Position numbers and translations under genes: made by a program. Positions 11,990 to 25,295 of a stretch of 64,000 bases of DNA are shown here, piece after piece. The notes below the pieces were generated by a model that searched no databases, was not told where the DNA came from, and saw only the letters and a list, made by a program, of their open reading frames with translations. The stretch is from Mya arenaria (taxonomy: Eukaryota; Mollusca; Bivalvia; Myida; Myidae): contig NC_069135.1 of NCBI RefSeq assembly GCF_026914265.1, positions 62,610,738 to 62,674,737 of the forward strand, written 5' to 3'. Within the stretch, counting starts at the first letter, position 1. Each line of letters starts with the position of its first letter.

Positions 11990-13160
11990 GCAAATGGTTT
12001 TAATTAAACACCTAGTTTTGCTTTTATTCGCCAACAAAATTACACGCATATTAATCGCATTGGTAAACACAACGACAGTCAGAGAAGTGTTATTTCGAAA
12101 AAAATGTCTTAAATCATTTACGGTTTCAATACAACAAACTATTGCGAATAGTTTGGAGATAAAACCATTTGAATCATGCTTTGATATTTTTGAGAAACCA
12201 CAAAACATTCCATGCCTTCTAAAGTTAAATGTCTAAGGCGGCTAAGGTGTCTAGCTCATGTGAACTAATGTTTATTGCAGCAACGCAGATTTGCAAGTTA
12301 TTTCCTTGTAAAAATGTTTAGGGTTTGTGTAGGAAATACTTGACCTCAATTGTTTGAACATTATGCTTAAGGTCAATGTTATAGTTGTGACAATTTATAC
12401 AACGGAAAGTGAAAGTCTCCGGTGTTAGGATGGTTTATCATACTTTCATTGAGGTCCCCGCCGTTTAGCTAAGAAACTGATAATGTTGCCTACGCAAGTA
12501 TAGAAATGTTTGCTGTTGAAAGATTAAACACAAAATATCTATATTTGATTTTCCTAAGTAATGGATGTTGATAAAATATGGTTAATAATCGTAACAATGA
12601 CTGTTAAAATATAGATAAATTGCGCAAATGTTTTTACAAAATATAATTTGCAATTGCTAAATAAAATAACCACATGTTCATCATTATGTTAAAGACAACG
12701 ACAGTCGAAGAAATGTTATTTCGCAAAATTGTCTGTAATTTGCATATGAAAAACTATGGCCAATACTTTTGGAGCTAAACAATATTGAATCATGGTTTGA
12801 TATTTTGAGAAACCACAGACCATTCCCTGCCCTTCTTAAGTAAAATGGCAAAGGCGGCTTAGGTGTTGAATTCATGCGATTTGATTGTAGTATTACTGTT
12901 CATGTAGCAACGCAAATTTGCAAGTCATTTCCTTGTAAAAATGTTTAGGGTTTGTGTAGAAATACCTCCTCACTTGTTTGAACATCAAGCTTAAAGTCAA
13001 TGTTATTGTATTGACAATTTGTAAAACATAACGTGAAAGTTGCCGGTGTTAGGAAGATTTATCAAACTTTCATTGAAGTCTTTACCGCGTCTGATGTAAG
13101 ACGCTGATAAGTGGCCTTCATAAGTATTTAAATGTTTGTTATGTGAAGATAAAAGAAATA
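11990..13160. repeat. Diverged direct duplication of about 0.5 kb
   Basis: Sequence 11990-12530 is repeated in the same orientation at 12640-13160. Shared landmarks in order are ACAACGACAGTC, GAAATGTTATTTCG-like, TTTGATATTTTGAGAAACCACA-like, TTTCCTTGTAAAAATGTTTA, CCGGTGTTAGGA and ACTTTCATTGA. Both copies carry indels and no shared ORF, so it is a non-coding tandem duplication. Confidence 0.75.
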
Positions 13161-13740
13161 AAACGAACCTATGTCGTGACAAATTTCTTCCTGTTTTTCT
13201 TTGCGTTCCGACTTCCATTCTATTTAAATAGAATTTCCTATAATGCAGTTGAATTTAATTCATTTCAGGGAATAATTTTAGGTGGAGATAATTTTCTGTA
13301 TGCATAGACGCCCTTTCTGTGGTAGTAATTGTTATATTGTTTAGTTGTATTGCATACCTACCAATGATATATGAAATATTCAAACAAGGTGATTATTTAA
13401 AAATATGATGTGTGGTATCATGAATTTGTTCCGTTTTGCTTGCAAAATGCGGGGGAAAAATGATAATTGGGTAAAACATATTTTAAAATGTAATTTTATT
13501 GGTATTATAAAATTCCTCCGTGAGCTTTAGATTTTCTATTTTATGACACCATACTATTGCAATAAAATATATAAAAGGTATGAACAAGGCCAGTAGATAA
13601 ACGATATGAGGTCTTGTTTAAATGTAGAACAACAAAAATAATTTTAAATACATCAAAATAGGCGGTTAAACACAATACAGCCACCATACACTGCACAATG
13701 TTACATTCTATTTCCACCTTAAAGCAATTAACACACAGCG
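13161..13740. other. Intergenic, nothing recognised
   Basis: AT-rich with no supported feature. Confidence 0.5.
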
Positions 13741-14735
13741 TTTTCAAAGGGGTTTATACTGGGGTTTGCGCCTTCAAACACTCAACACACACCAATTACA
13801 CTGGGGTATCCACCTTTGAACACTCAACACACAAGGAATACACTAGTGTTCGCGCCTTCAAACACTAAACACGCAGCGATTACAACACACGCCGCTTAGA
13901 CTGTGGTTTCCACCTTACAACTCTCAACACGGAGCGTTTACATCACAATTCGCTTTCACTGGTGTTTGCGCATTATTATACTAAACAAGCAGCGTTTAAA
14001 CACACAGCGCTAACACAATGGTTTTCGACTTGAAGCTTTCAAGACGTAGCGTTTAAACTGGGATTAACGTCTTGAAACACTCAACACACGACGTTTGCAA
14101 CACATATCGCTGACACTGAATTTTTCGTCTTGAAACACTTAACACACAGCGTTTACAACACAAAACGTTTATACAAGGGTTTCTGTCTTGAAACACTTAG
14201 CACACAACGCTAACACTGGGGTTTCCGCCTTGGCACACTCAACACACTGCATTTACACTGGGGTTTCCTCCTTAAAACACTCAATACACTGCCTTTACAC
14301 TGGGGTTTCCGCCTTGGCACACTCAACACACTGCATTTACACTGGGGTTTCCGCCTTGCTATACTCAACACACTGCATTTACACTGGGATTTCCGCCTTG
14401 GCACACTCAACACACTGCATTTACACTGGGATTTCCGCCTTGGCACACTCAACACACTGCATTTACACTGGGATTTCCGCCTTGGCACACTCAACACACT
14501 GCATTTACACTGGGATTTCCGCCTTGGCACACTCAATACAAAGCGCTTATTCCGGCGTTCCCGCCTTGAGTCACTTAACACACAACACTTACACTTAAAA
14601 CACAGCGCTTACACTTAACACATAGCGTAAATACTGGAGCTTCCAGATTGAAACATTCAAAACATAGCTTTTTCTTTGTGGTTACTGCCTTAAAACATTC
14701 AACACATATCTTTTACACTGGAGTTTCCACATTGA
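13741..14735. repeat. 42-bp minisatellite with degenerate flanks
   Basis: Units of 42 bases start at 14221, 14263, 14305, 14347, 14389, 14431, 14473 and 14515, built on CACTCAACACACTGCATTTA plus ACTGGGGTTTCCGCCTTGG. The flanks (13741-14220 and 14557-14735) contain progressively degraded units with the same AACACACAGCG and CACTGG words. Because 42 is divisible by three, reading frames stay open on both strands through the core; these ORFs (14188-14598 plus, 14210-14581 minus) are not taken as genes. Confidence 0.9.
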
Positions 14736-16019
14736 TACATTAAGCTTTCTTTAAGTGTCCACGCCCAATCCCGCTTCCGCCACCCCATCCCCACAAAAAA
14801 CGGGAATGTGTACAGTTATGGGTACTGGTCCTAAACTTGATCAAATGATATTTACATTATTTATTTATTGATCTGCCAAAGCATATGCGGTGCAGCCCAT
14901 TTTCGGAAACATCCCCAATTAGCAATTAGCCAATGAACAAACACAAGTTTTTGGCACCCTGCTGTGACACCATGGCAATAGACAGTGGGTACAAACCTGG
15001 GAATTCCCCCAGACATTTCTTAAAAGAAGCCTGTATGTACATATATGTCCAAGAACAGTTCATATCAGAATGTATGTAAATGACACGTTCTTGCCTTGTT
15101 CTAAATCTAACAAAATGTATGTAACATTCATTCAGCTTTTAGTGAATGGAAATTTTATGTTTGCATTTCCATCTAAATTAATTAATGTCATGGGGAAATC
15201 ATTTGAGTGTAATGCAGCTCATTAATATTTCGGCTTTTGAATTAATGTGGAATTCGATGAATTGTCTTCGTATAAAGATGACTAGTCCCTCCCGTTTTGA
15301 CTTCGCGGTTTTTAGATTGTCAAATGAACCACTTAGGGGCTTACGTCGTCATTGCATAATTATCAAAGTGATGCATTAGCATTTAGACGCTAATATACAC
15401 TTTTTGTCCTTCAAATTGAAAAACTTTTCACAATGTCTTTTTTTATCTTATATGTTAGGCTAACTTTGACAGATAATTGACTGGAAAATTGTTGGAACTA
15501 ACATGAAAATAAACTGTATTTGAGTAAAAATTTGATGCATGAAAATACTTTTTTGATTATTCCCGATCAAATAATCGATTATTGTTGCATATTTCGATTC
15601 GATTAACGAATATGAAATTGTTCCGTTTAATAAATTCTACATTTATCACGAGGTAAAGCCGCGTTTAGACGTTGGAGTTGTTGTGATGTTAAAACGTATA
15701 ATACTGTATTTCATAAAATCTTTATACGCAGCTCATACTTTTGTTTGTGAGTTGTTTAGTACTTTAATATTCATACACTAGGGCATGGTCGGGAACAGTT
15801 TATTATCCGTAACGCGACCAATCCAGGACTACCATCTAATCATTTGTGTTGTTTTATGTTTTGTTTTTGTCAGCCATCACACTTTTGTGACACATGATAT
15901 GACAAACGATCAAAATGTTTTCTAACTGTACTTGTTTTTGTTTCAGACAACAAAGTTACCTAGCGGTGCTTCTTGTTATTGGTGCACACATAACAAGTAT
16001 CAATGGATCCGGTAAAATG
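14736..16019. other. Intergenic, nothing recognised
   Basis: About 1.3 kb without a supported gene. A short ORF at 15185-15379 has no recognisable feature. Confidence 0.5.
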
Positions 16020-16520
16020 TATATGGACCTTATGAATGTTCAGTATAATAAACCTGTACGAGCCTGTCCCTTTTAAAGGCAAGGTGACAATATGAATGGT
16101 CAGTATAATAAACCTGTACAGCCCGCCACTTTTAAAGGCAACGTAACAATATGAATGGCCAGTTTGTTGAACCTGTACAAGCCCGCCCTTTTAAGGCAAC
16201 ATATTAATATGAATAATCAGTATAATAAATCTGTACAAGCCCGCCCCTTTTAAAGGCAAGATGACAATATGAACGATCAGTATAAAAAAACCTGTACAAG
16301 CCCGCCAATTTAAAGGCAACGTAACAATATGAATGATCAGTATAATAAACATGTACCAGCCCGCCCCTTTTAAAGGCAACGTAAAATAATGAATGGCCAG
16401 TATGTTAAACCTGTACAAGCCCGCCCTTTTAAGGCAACGTATCAATACGAATGATCAGTATGATAAACCTGTACAAGGCCACCCTTTTATAACAACCTGA
16501 CAATATGAATATTCAGTGTG
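16020..16520. repeat. Roughly 59-60-bp minisatellite, about eight units
   Basis: Repeated words are AATATGAATGATCAGTATAA, AAACCTGTACAAGCCCGCC and TTTTAAAGGCAACGTAAC, recurring every 57-60 bases. The minus-strand ORF at 16191-16445 is a by-product of the array. Confidence 0.85.
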
Positions 16521-17190
16521 ATAAATATTTTATCGTGTGCGACAGTCGCACGCCGCTTGTAATTAATAAGACTGACTGTTGACTGACATTTAATTTCTGT
16601 TTTCATTTTTAATTCAATGCATGTTGAATTTTACAAATGTATTTGCTGTGAATCATTTTAATTTACAGATAAGTATATGTCAATTAAAATAAATTTGTAG
16701 TAAATACTGTTTTACACGCATAATGAAGACATCACCAACGTCGCGAGAATTTAAAGTATCTGAAACATGTTGTTGTTTGCTCGATAAATTATATAATCAG
16801 GAAAAGGTTGAATTGATTTGAACTTGTGCTATGTAATATATTTTTAAATATGGTGCTGAATTAACACTCATCGCATATATCAACTATTGTGTCTTGATAA
16901 AAAGTGTAAGGCCCCCTTAAAGGGCGTTCAAAACAAATAAAATATATTAAAACTAACAATTGTAAAGTATGTACAAATAATTGCTTTAATTGATAATGAC
17001 AATGATAATACTGTCCAAGTAAAATAGGTATTGTACCTATACATTAGGCAACGCAGAAGAAATATAAAATAACACTGTTGCACAGTTATATTGCTGAGCT
17101 TTAATAATTTGTCTTAAGCTTTTAAGCAGTGATGTGTCAGCATAATATATATGTGTGTCTTTAGAAATCATGCGCACCACATGGTCTGGC
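16521..17190. other. Intergenic, nothing recognised
   Basis: AT-rich, with no supported feature. Confidence 0.5.
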
Positions 17191-17195
17191 ACTAA

Positions 17196-17310
17196 ACCAT
17201 ATACACTACTCCGATTATTATAAGGGTTTATGCAATATACATGTACTAATGAGATTATCGCAAGAGCTTTTACAAAACATGTTCATTACTCAAACTTATC
17301 ACAACCTTCT
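17196..17310. repeat. Degenerate units of the 40-bp satellite family
   Basis: Two to three units resembling TTATCATAAGCGTTTATACA with AATATACATGTACTAAT are visible. They match the larger arrays at 20400-20960, 29560-31130 and 56990-59230. Confidence 0.5.
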
Positions 17311-18266
17311 TGTAGCTATGTATGTATTAGACATGACCAAAATTTTCATTTGCCTCCATTTTGATTAGGTACACGTACCAGGTTACAAGCTAAAACAGTT
17401 TAACTTCGTTCTATTTAACCAAGTGTCATCTCCTTTGGCCCTATGTATTATGTATCGAAAATTATTCATTAAATCGGTCAAAGTATGTTGGTTCGAACAT
17501 AGATTCGTCTTTGTTAAGAAACGATCATTTAAAATGGCATAACGATTTTGCTGTACATGGGCCAGGTCTTACAGGAAAAAAATACCTAAATCGATTAACA
17601 GACTAACTAACTAAGCAAATTGGTGTCGACTTTCTGATGATTTGTGTTTATTACTGTTATACTTGATTTCTCTCGTTTACGTATCTTAAACTGATTAGAA
17701 CCATGTTTTCGATATAAGATTTAAAATCAAACAGGTAACCAAACAACGACTGCCAAAAATGATCGTACACGTCTCCGTGATTCTAAGCTGTGATATCAAG
17801 TATAATAGAAGCTTTACTTAGGAATACAGTTGACTGTTTGTGTTTTATTATAAACTCAAGATGTGGGTCACTATCAAACGTTTATTATTACAATGCAAAC
17901 TATATGTATTCAATTATACAAACTAAAACAATAAGGTTTTGTAAAATAAATTAATAACAATGTACACACTATTAACTGAATTGGTCAATTATACATATTA
18001 ATTAATAATTACATTACATATTAATTAAGAAGATGCCCAAAATAGTTTCACAATACCAAGCGTCCATTATGTGCATCGATCCCAAGTCTGCCATATTATA
18101 CAATACTATACAGTAACAAGAAACACATTTTATGCAGAGTTATATTTTAGCATACGCAAATTTATATGTAAACTATCAAGTCGTCCATCGAAATAAAACA
18201 CAACGTTGTGATAAAATGTTTTGAAAAGAAACTGTCGGGTTACCAACACCCCTCTATCAACTGTAG
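17311..18266. other. Downstream flank of the first TRIM-like gene
   Basis: The part at about 17830-18260 resembles the 3' flanks of other copies, for example ACTCAAGATGTGGGTCACT compared with similar words near 26990, 37280, 48010 and 53630. No ORF is seen. Confidence 0.5.
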
Positions 18267-19861
18267 TTAACGAAATTCAGATTCAAAAACTCCAGCGACA
18301 AATAATCGCTTTGAGCGTTTATCAAGAGCAACTGCCCAAGGGATAAAGTCTAGAGGCTGTGGTAAAACACTCTGGATGTCTCCATTCCCCTTTACCCTAA
18401 ACACGTCATTGCTGCTGTTGCTACATACGAGGATGGAACCATCGGTGTCCAAGCATAGACCCCATGGATTATTCAGCTTGTCTGACTGCACAACCAACTT
18501 AACCTCGCCATCACTGGTTATTTCTGTTATTGAATGTTTTGTATTGCAACATACGTACATTGAACCAGTTGCTGGATCTTTTGTTGACCAGTGTGCACTT
18601 GAAACAAACTGTTTTCCATTATCTGTGGGTTCTTTGCTTAAATCGCTGCTAATAACTCTGACTAATTTTCCATCTCCATTTACTTCAACAATTTTGGCAG
18701 GAGACGCACACTGAACTCTCAGGGTTTTGTTGAAACTTTCTACAGCGCAACACTTGCCATCAACATTTATTTCCCGGAACGAGATGATGTCTGTTGCTGG
18801 CGACTTTAAATGAAGTATTTTTGGTGTGTGGTACAGTGCTACGTAAGCTTCACTTTGCTCTGTAACTGACATTGCCATGGTTTAAATTGTAAGTGTACGT
18901 ATGAAACAAGAGTGGACGTTTTAGTATTAAAAGTCTTCAGACTTGAATTGTTGAAATCTGTAACTACGATTAGGTTTTCTCTTAACATTGCAATGTCTGC
19001 GATTTGACAAGTGTTTTTATCATTTTCATGTTTCAATTTAATGTTTTGAGCAAGAAATGGTGGATTGACAAGTCGAAGCAGTGATGTTTTATCTGGTACA
19101 AACGCATATCTGACAATACTGTCATCGTTACATAACCTTTGAACATTGTCTTCGATCGCATATGCATCTCGTTTTATTTTCATCATCAGGACGGCAAGTT
19201 CTTTGCTCTGTTTATTGTTGGTATGTTTATTGATGTCTTTAAACCAGGCAGCTAGCTGGCAGCGAACACATTCATATGAAGCGACAATAACCTTTAACTT
19301 CTCAATATCTGCTCTCTTGATTTTGTCAATTTTAGCTTTAAATGTATCCATTGCGCTGTGGTAATAACGGTCAACTTCTTCAAGATTCATTTTGGCTTCG
19401 TTCATTTTCGCGGTGTAAGTGGATTGTAAATTATCAAGTTTCTTAATAGCCATTTTGAAGTCATTGCTGTCCGCAAACTCTTGAAAGTAATCTTCTACAG
19501 GTTTTACATCAGTGCAACTTTTGTGCCCCAAAATCACACACTGGTCACAACACAGCTGCTGGTGTGATTTGCAGTAATATGTTATTTTCTTGTCAGTATG
19601 GAAATTACAGTTGATTTCTGCGTAATGTAGAACTTGTTTTGTTGGTTTCGTTACTGGTATGTCTTCTCCTGTTTTCACATGATGCGTCTTTAACACTCGT
19701 AGTTTCCTGTGCGCATCCAGACATAACTGACACAAATATTCATTGCATTCGATGCAAAAACCTTCGACATTCCGTCTTTGTTTATCACTTAAGCATGGTT
19801 CACAATTTAGGTCACTGTCCCTTTTCGATAGTATATCATCTGAGCCATCTGGGGTGGCCAT
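18267..19861 (-). pseudogene. TRIM-like B-box gene A, broken by one frameshift and a C-terminal deletion
   Basis: The N-terminal half (18839-19861) has both B-boxes intact: Cys20, 23, 36, 39, 44, 47 with His51 and His60, then Cys85-x2-His88 through the CCDQC stretch and its GH. It also has the coiled coil. A 1-base deletion near 18872, where paralogues read WQMSVT, throws the frame. The propeller half continues in another frame (18267-18878). Relative to intact copies about 19 bases are missing near 18283, removing the last residues (paralogues end in VFQI) and giving the ending SEFR. It is otherwise close to its paralogues, so it is either recently broken or carries an assembly error at the frameshift. 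Confidence 0.85.
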
Positions 19862-20399
19862 TTTATTCTTTCACCAAACCGTAAGCTGTAACGTTACTTT
19901 ATCGTATTTTTGTTTGTTAACATTTATTCCACACGTTTGAAAGGTGTTTTTTGTTATCCCATACTATATTCCAACTTTTTTAAATGTCCTTTTTAACTTT
20001 CGTGAAATATCCAGTCTAACATATCTTCTAAAAATGATAATATATACAATCCTGTATCAGGTTAACAGCAGTTATGGTTGATATGAATCTATGCATATAC
20101 CCAAGATAGAGGCATGTACAAGAAACGATCTAGATCAAGATATCGCTGTTTGATTTCCTAATATATAAAACGAACCATTCGAACACATCGATATCCATTT
20201 TCTGAAATTGGTGAGATTGTTATTACTTCCGTGTTATGTGCCCTTTTATCAATATGTCCTTGATAAAGCATGAAGACTTGTATAGGTATATACACTGTGT
20301 AACTCAATGAAAAGCAATTTTCAGCGGCAATAAATAAAAATGAATTTACACTATTTTCGTCTATTATAGTCATGAACTTTTAAACAATACACAAGGTCA
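19862..20399. other. Upstream flank of gene A
   Basis: Sequence near 20180-20270 (ATATCCATTTTCTGAAATTGG and ACTTCCGTGTTATG) resembles the upstream flanks of genes C and H. The short ORF at 20158-20373 lies here and is not credible. Confidence 0.5.
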
Positions 20400-20960
20400 T
20401 GCATTACTCAAATTATTATAAACGTTAATAAGATATTCATTCACTTCTCATATTATCTTAAGCGTGTTTAAATACAATACGTAGGCATTATTCAGATGAT
20501 AATCAGCTTTTATGCAATATATATGTACTAATTAGATTAGCATAAGCGTGTACACAATAGTTTGTACTAGCAAGATTATCATCGCGTTTATACAATATAC
20601 TACTCTGATTTGTTGCTATAGCGGTTTTCCACTAGTTTTGTACTAGTAACTAGATTATCGTAAGCGTTTATACAATATGTTTTGTACTATTCATATTATC
20701 ATAGCGTTTGTATAATAAACATGCACTACTAATCTGATTGTAATTGCTTTTATATAATATTGTTCATCACCAATATTATCCTAAGCGTTTATACAATATA
20801 CATGTACTAACAAGATTATCACAAGCCTTTATACAATATACACGTACTAATCTGATTACCATAAGCATTTATGCAATATACATGCACAACTCAGAATATC
20901 ATAGCATTTATACAATAACCATGTTCTTATCTGATCATCATAAGCGTAACACACTAAGCA
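20400..20960. repeat. 40-bp satellite family, array upstream of gene A
   Basis: Irregular units of about 40-50 bases carry AGATTATCATAAGCGTTTAT, ACAATATACATGTACTA. The same unit occurs at 29560-29870, 30340-31130 and 56990-59230. The array is degenerate, consistent with an old tract. Confidence 0.7.
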
Positions 20961-21691
20961 AACAATACTCAATGTATCGAAGCGTTAATTTCCGATTAAG
21001 TTTCTGAAGCCGGTAGGCGTCCTGACCGTTTAATCATTGCGTTATGTAAATAACAGTAAATATTTTGGGTAATTTTATATATTAAGAACACGAACAAGTT
21101 TCTGCGCACCCGCTGAAGCAGTGGGTGTTGTCCCTTCAAAATAATATCGCTCTTTCCTCGATCATCCCTGAGGAATTAGCGTAAAGGTCTAGCATTCAAT
21201 GATCTTTTAGGTGAAAACTTGTCTTTATACTCCCCACCTTTAAAAGCAAATCATAGGAATTAAGCAACATCAAACTTTTTATAATGCACAGTGCACATTT
21301 ATGTTATAGCATTTGCTCATGTTTAAACGCGACCACTGACGTCACTACACTGTTAAGACAGCGAGTCGCTGTTTTATCATTCTGACTTTCGAACATGACT
21401 TCGATGAATAACTCTTCCCGGTATTATATGTCGAGTAATGCAGAATTTGTTTCCATTACACCGCTAAGGGCAACATCGTCATACAACAACGTTTTGTATC
21501 ATTACTTTTGTTATTTTATTTCGCAAAGACCAACTCATCATAAATGATATTCCTTATATCTTGCAAAGGGATCAACACATAATACAAAATGAGTCCTGCC
21601 CCACTCAAATCGTTACAGAAATGATTCCTACTCCAATCATTTTCCTCATAATTAAACGGAATTATACAAATGTAACTATTAGCCTGCACAT
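20961..21691. other. Intergenic, nothing recognised
   Basis: Includes short unconvincing ORFs on both strands (21516-21749 and 21561-21770) that overlap the 3' edge of the next pseudogene. Confidence 0.5.
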
Positions 21692-23023
21692 ACCTTGCTA
21701 CTGTAGCTGCATACGAGGACTGAACCATCAGTGTCCATACATACGCCATAAGGACTATTCAGTTCAGTAACGTAACATTAACGTCACGTGTTATTTATTT
21801 GATTGAATCTTTTGTATTACATGGTACGTACATCGATCCAGTAGCTTAATCTAATGATGACCAGAGTGGATTAACAAACTGACAAATTATTCTCCGTTTT
21901 CGGTGGTGTCCTTACTCAAGTCATTGTTGATAACTCTGACTTGTTTTCCATCTCCATCTACAACTATACTTTTGACAAGAGCCGTACACTGAACTTTCAG
22001 GGTTTTGTTGAAACATTATACGGCATAACATTTGCGTCTATCTCCAGGAACGTGGTAAGGTCTGTTGCCGGCGACTGAAGAAGGATGACTAAAGATTGAC
22101 CATAAAATGTCACGTAGATGTCTCCTTTTTTCAGTAACTGACATTTGCCAGGGGTGGTACCTCAGTTTAATAAAGGAAACAAGAGTTGTTATATCTTAAT
22201 TAAATATCTCTAGACTTGTTGTTATAAACACGAGTGTTGGTCACGTTCATGTTTGACTTTAAAAGTCTTAACGAGAAAAGGTGCCTTCAATAGACGAAGT
22301 AGTAATGTTTTATCTGGTACAAAGCCATATCTCATAACACTGTCATATTTGCAAAGCTTTTGAACATTATCTTTGATCGCATTTATATCCTCTATCATCC
22401 GCAACACCAGTACGACAATCTCCTTGCTCTTTTTGATGTTTGTATATGTGTTATCATACCATCCCACCAATTAGCGACGAACATATTCGTTGGAAGAGAC
22501 AATAGCCTCACACTTATCTTTATCCGCTATCTTAGTTTCCCCCACTTCACATCGAGTTGTGAGATAATACAATCAATGCCTTCATGTATTATTTTGGTTT
22601 CCTTTATTCACGCTTATGTATGGCGATTGTGTACTCTCCACCTTCTCAAAAGACGTGTGTAAGTCTCTGCTATAAACTGTTTTGAGAGTGGTAGCTGACT
22701 GGCTTTAAATCGGTGCAGAAATTGTGGCCACAACAGAGATGTTGGCGTGATAATAGTATAAAGATAATTTCTTGCCAGTATGGATATGACAATTGCTCTC
22801 TGCAGGATTTGGAGTTTGTTTATTTAATTTTGTTCCTGCTTTGTCTTCCCATCTGGTAACATGATGTGTTTTCAACATGAGCATTTTACTGTTTACATTC
22901 AGACATGACTGACAAATATTCATTACACGCAAAAACCTTAATCATTTCAAGTCTGTCAATCACTTACGCATGGCTCACTGTATAACTCTCCGAAAGTGGT
23001 TGAAATAATATTCCCTGTGCCAT
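21692..23023 (-). pseudogene. TRIM-like B-box gene B, heavily decayed
   Basis: Recognisable pieces in paralogue order are: an ATG at 23023 followed by TAA after about 19 codons; a damaged B-box region (22705-22932, TNNIC-type cysteines mostly lost, LKTHHV retained); a coiled-coil part (22222-22470, with AIKDNVQKLC and RYGFVPDKTLLLRLLKAPFL); and propeller pieces down to the DGSVLVCSYSS equivalent at 21692. The last propeller part is missing. Several frameshifts and stops are present. It cannot encode a complete protein. Confidence 0.85.
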
Positions 23024-23454
23024 TTTGTTCTTTCATAAAGCACTTTTATATTACTTTGGCCTGTTCTGTTTGATCGTGTGAACGTACAATCAACATTGTA
23101 GCTTCCAATTATTAAGTATCTCGTACTGCTGTTTAAATGTTGTGAAATGCTCGTGTATACAGCTAAACATGAACGTTTTTGACTTGATGATTGATACCAC
23201 TTAGTACTCCCGTGTTAACGTAGATATGGTAATACCAATGTACATCAATATATTACACTGTGTGCATAACAACTTCGTACCACGAACGATCTTAAACGAT
23301 AACTCATTGTAAACAACTCATATGGTGTGAATTGATCCAATTGAATATCATTTTCAAGAAATCGTATTGAGCTTATTTAGAGATATGATATTTTACTATC
23401 GCGTTGTGTCTCACTAACAATGAACACTCAGACAGCACTTAAATGCGTTTACAA
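23024..23454. other. Upstream flank of gene B
   Basis: Contains GATCCAATTGAATATCATTT at about 23335, shared with the upstream flanks near 41210 and 56020. This supports duplication of a unit larger than the ORF. Confidence 0.55.
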
Positions 23455-24315
23455 ACAAGAGGGCCACGGTGGTCCTAGATCGCTTACCTGTAAAACGGTC
23501 TAAACTGTTGGGCAGGGATAAATTTGACACAAGGGTCAGGATTTGAAGAAAACTTTATTGATGTCTACTACAAGCAGACCTGTAAACTTCTTCCAAGACT
23601 TGTAAGTAGCCCGGCAGTGTATTAATAGAAGTGTCTGACATTGGGCTGAAAATGTAGCCTCTAAATAGTTTTTGACCCCAAATGACCCATAATCAAACCT
23701 GACATAGACATCATCAAACCAACCTTTTTATTCCAGAATATTTGGGCTGAAAATGTAACCTCTAGAGAGTTAACAAGGTTTTTAAATTTTTGGGCTCTGT
23801 GACCTAGTTTTTGACCCCAGATGACCCATATTCGAACTTGACTTAAAACATTATCAAAACAACCTTCCTGACATATTTCCAGGATATTTGGCTGAAAATG
23901 TTACCTCTAGAGAGTTATCAAGGTTTTTTTCAATATTTGGGCCCTGTGACCTAGTTTTTTACCCCAGATGACCCATATTCGAACTTGAGCTAGAAATCAA
24001 CCAAACAACCATTCTGACAAATTTCCAGGATATTTGGACTGAAAAGGTAGCATCTAGAGTGTTAACAAGACTTTTCTATTTTTGGGGCATGTGACCTAGT
24101 CTTTCATCCCAGATGACCCATATTCTAACTCGTCCGTGTAATTACTGGGACAAACATCCTGACCAAGTTTCGTGACAATTGAGGTAAAAATGTGACCACT
24201 AGCGTGTTAACAAATTAAGTGTGGACGACCGACGGACGACGGACGACAGAAGACGGACGACGGACATTCATCGATCCTAATACCTCACCCTCAGCCTACG
24301 GCTAAGGTGAGCTAC
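23455..24315. mobile_element. Mollusc-type interspersed repeat with internal tandem units
   Basis: Begins ACAAGAGGGCCACGGTGG and ends with GACGGACGACGGACG followed by GCCTACGGCTAAGGTGAGCT. Between these, a unit of about 120-130 bases with GTGACCTAGTTTTTGACCCC and AGATGACCCATATTCGAAC is repeated about four times. I recognise the two ends as typical of abundant bivalve repeats, and GCTTACCTG near the start with GGTGAGC at the end may be inverted termini. It encodes no protein. Confidence 0.6.
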
Positions 24316-25295
24316 GAAGGAGTCATATAAGTAACTTAACCAAATTATTAAAACATCCAAGGGGCTTATATATAAGAAACTTGAAAAGGTTTATGCACTG
24401 TTTCCACCGTGATGAATAAGTAAATAGTGTCGTCTAAATACTTCGTATGTTATACAGTTGTGACAATGTTATCCTTTTGAACACCAGGACATCTAGTAAA
24501 TTCGAAACCAAACTTGTGGCTCGATTTGGTATTTTTAAAATCCAATAATTGTACAAGAGGATGTCTTCCAATAAAACACAGCATGCATTTGTATTTCAAA
24601 CGTATTCTTTTAAACTTCAAACTGACATGTTTAAAACTCAAAACAGAACCAAGGTACAAATACTAGTTGTTAAAACATTTAAGCAACGTTTTTGTATATG
24701 TAGCTCATGTGAATTAGTCATACCAAGTAAAACCAGCAGATAAACGCGTACTAAAATTATGAGAATATCACCCATCTATCGTGACCTAGCATTTCAAACA
24801 CATAAGTAGTAATGTAAAATTTTGTTATGGTCTGATCAAACAAGCAAATAGGTCAGGTACTAGAAAAAACGTTTTAACACTCTATAGACCACATTTTTTA
24901 TCAATAGTCTTCGAACTTGGTCTGAATGCTTGAATTTGAGTCCGGTTAAAAAATAAAGAAGAAAATGTATTTTATATATTTTGGATATTAACTTAAACAA
25001 TATCAAACGTCTTTTTCAGAATGCATCCGTCTTGTTTTAACCCTAAATAGATGCCAACGTTTTCACCAAATGTCAAAGAACTTCTGTCAAATTTGTTGTA
25101 TTAATGATCTGTCGGTATGATTTTGGATGATTCAGTGTATCAGGGTCCGACCTTTTTGTTTTTAAAAAACGGACACATCCCTACAAATCTTTCACGTACA
25201 AATATATCCTTTTAAAGTGCACTTAATATAATGCTTTATGCAATATCATTAACAATACAATTTTCAGAATTATCTCCAACATACAACCTTTTTGT
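24316..25295. other. Intergenic, nothing recognised
   Basis: AT-rich sequence with two short ORFs at 24450-24743 on opposite strands, neither with a family feature. Confidence 0.5.

Noticed and set aside
14188..14598. 136-residue ORF with 14-residue repeats GVSALAHSTHCIYT
   Set aside because: Produced by the 42-bp minisatellite; the opposite strand is equally open and no start context or domain exists outside the repeat.
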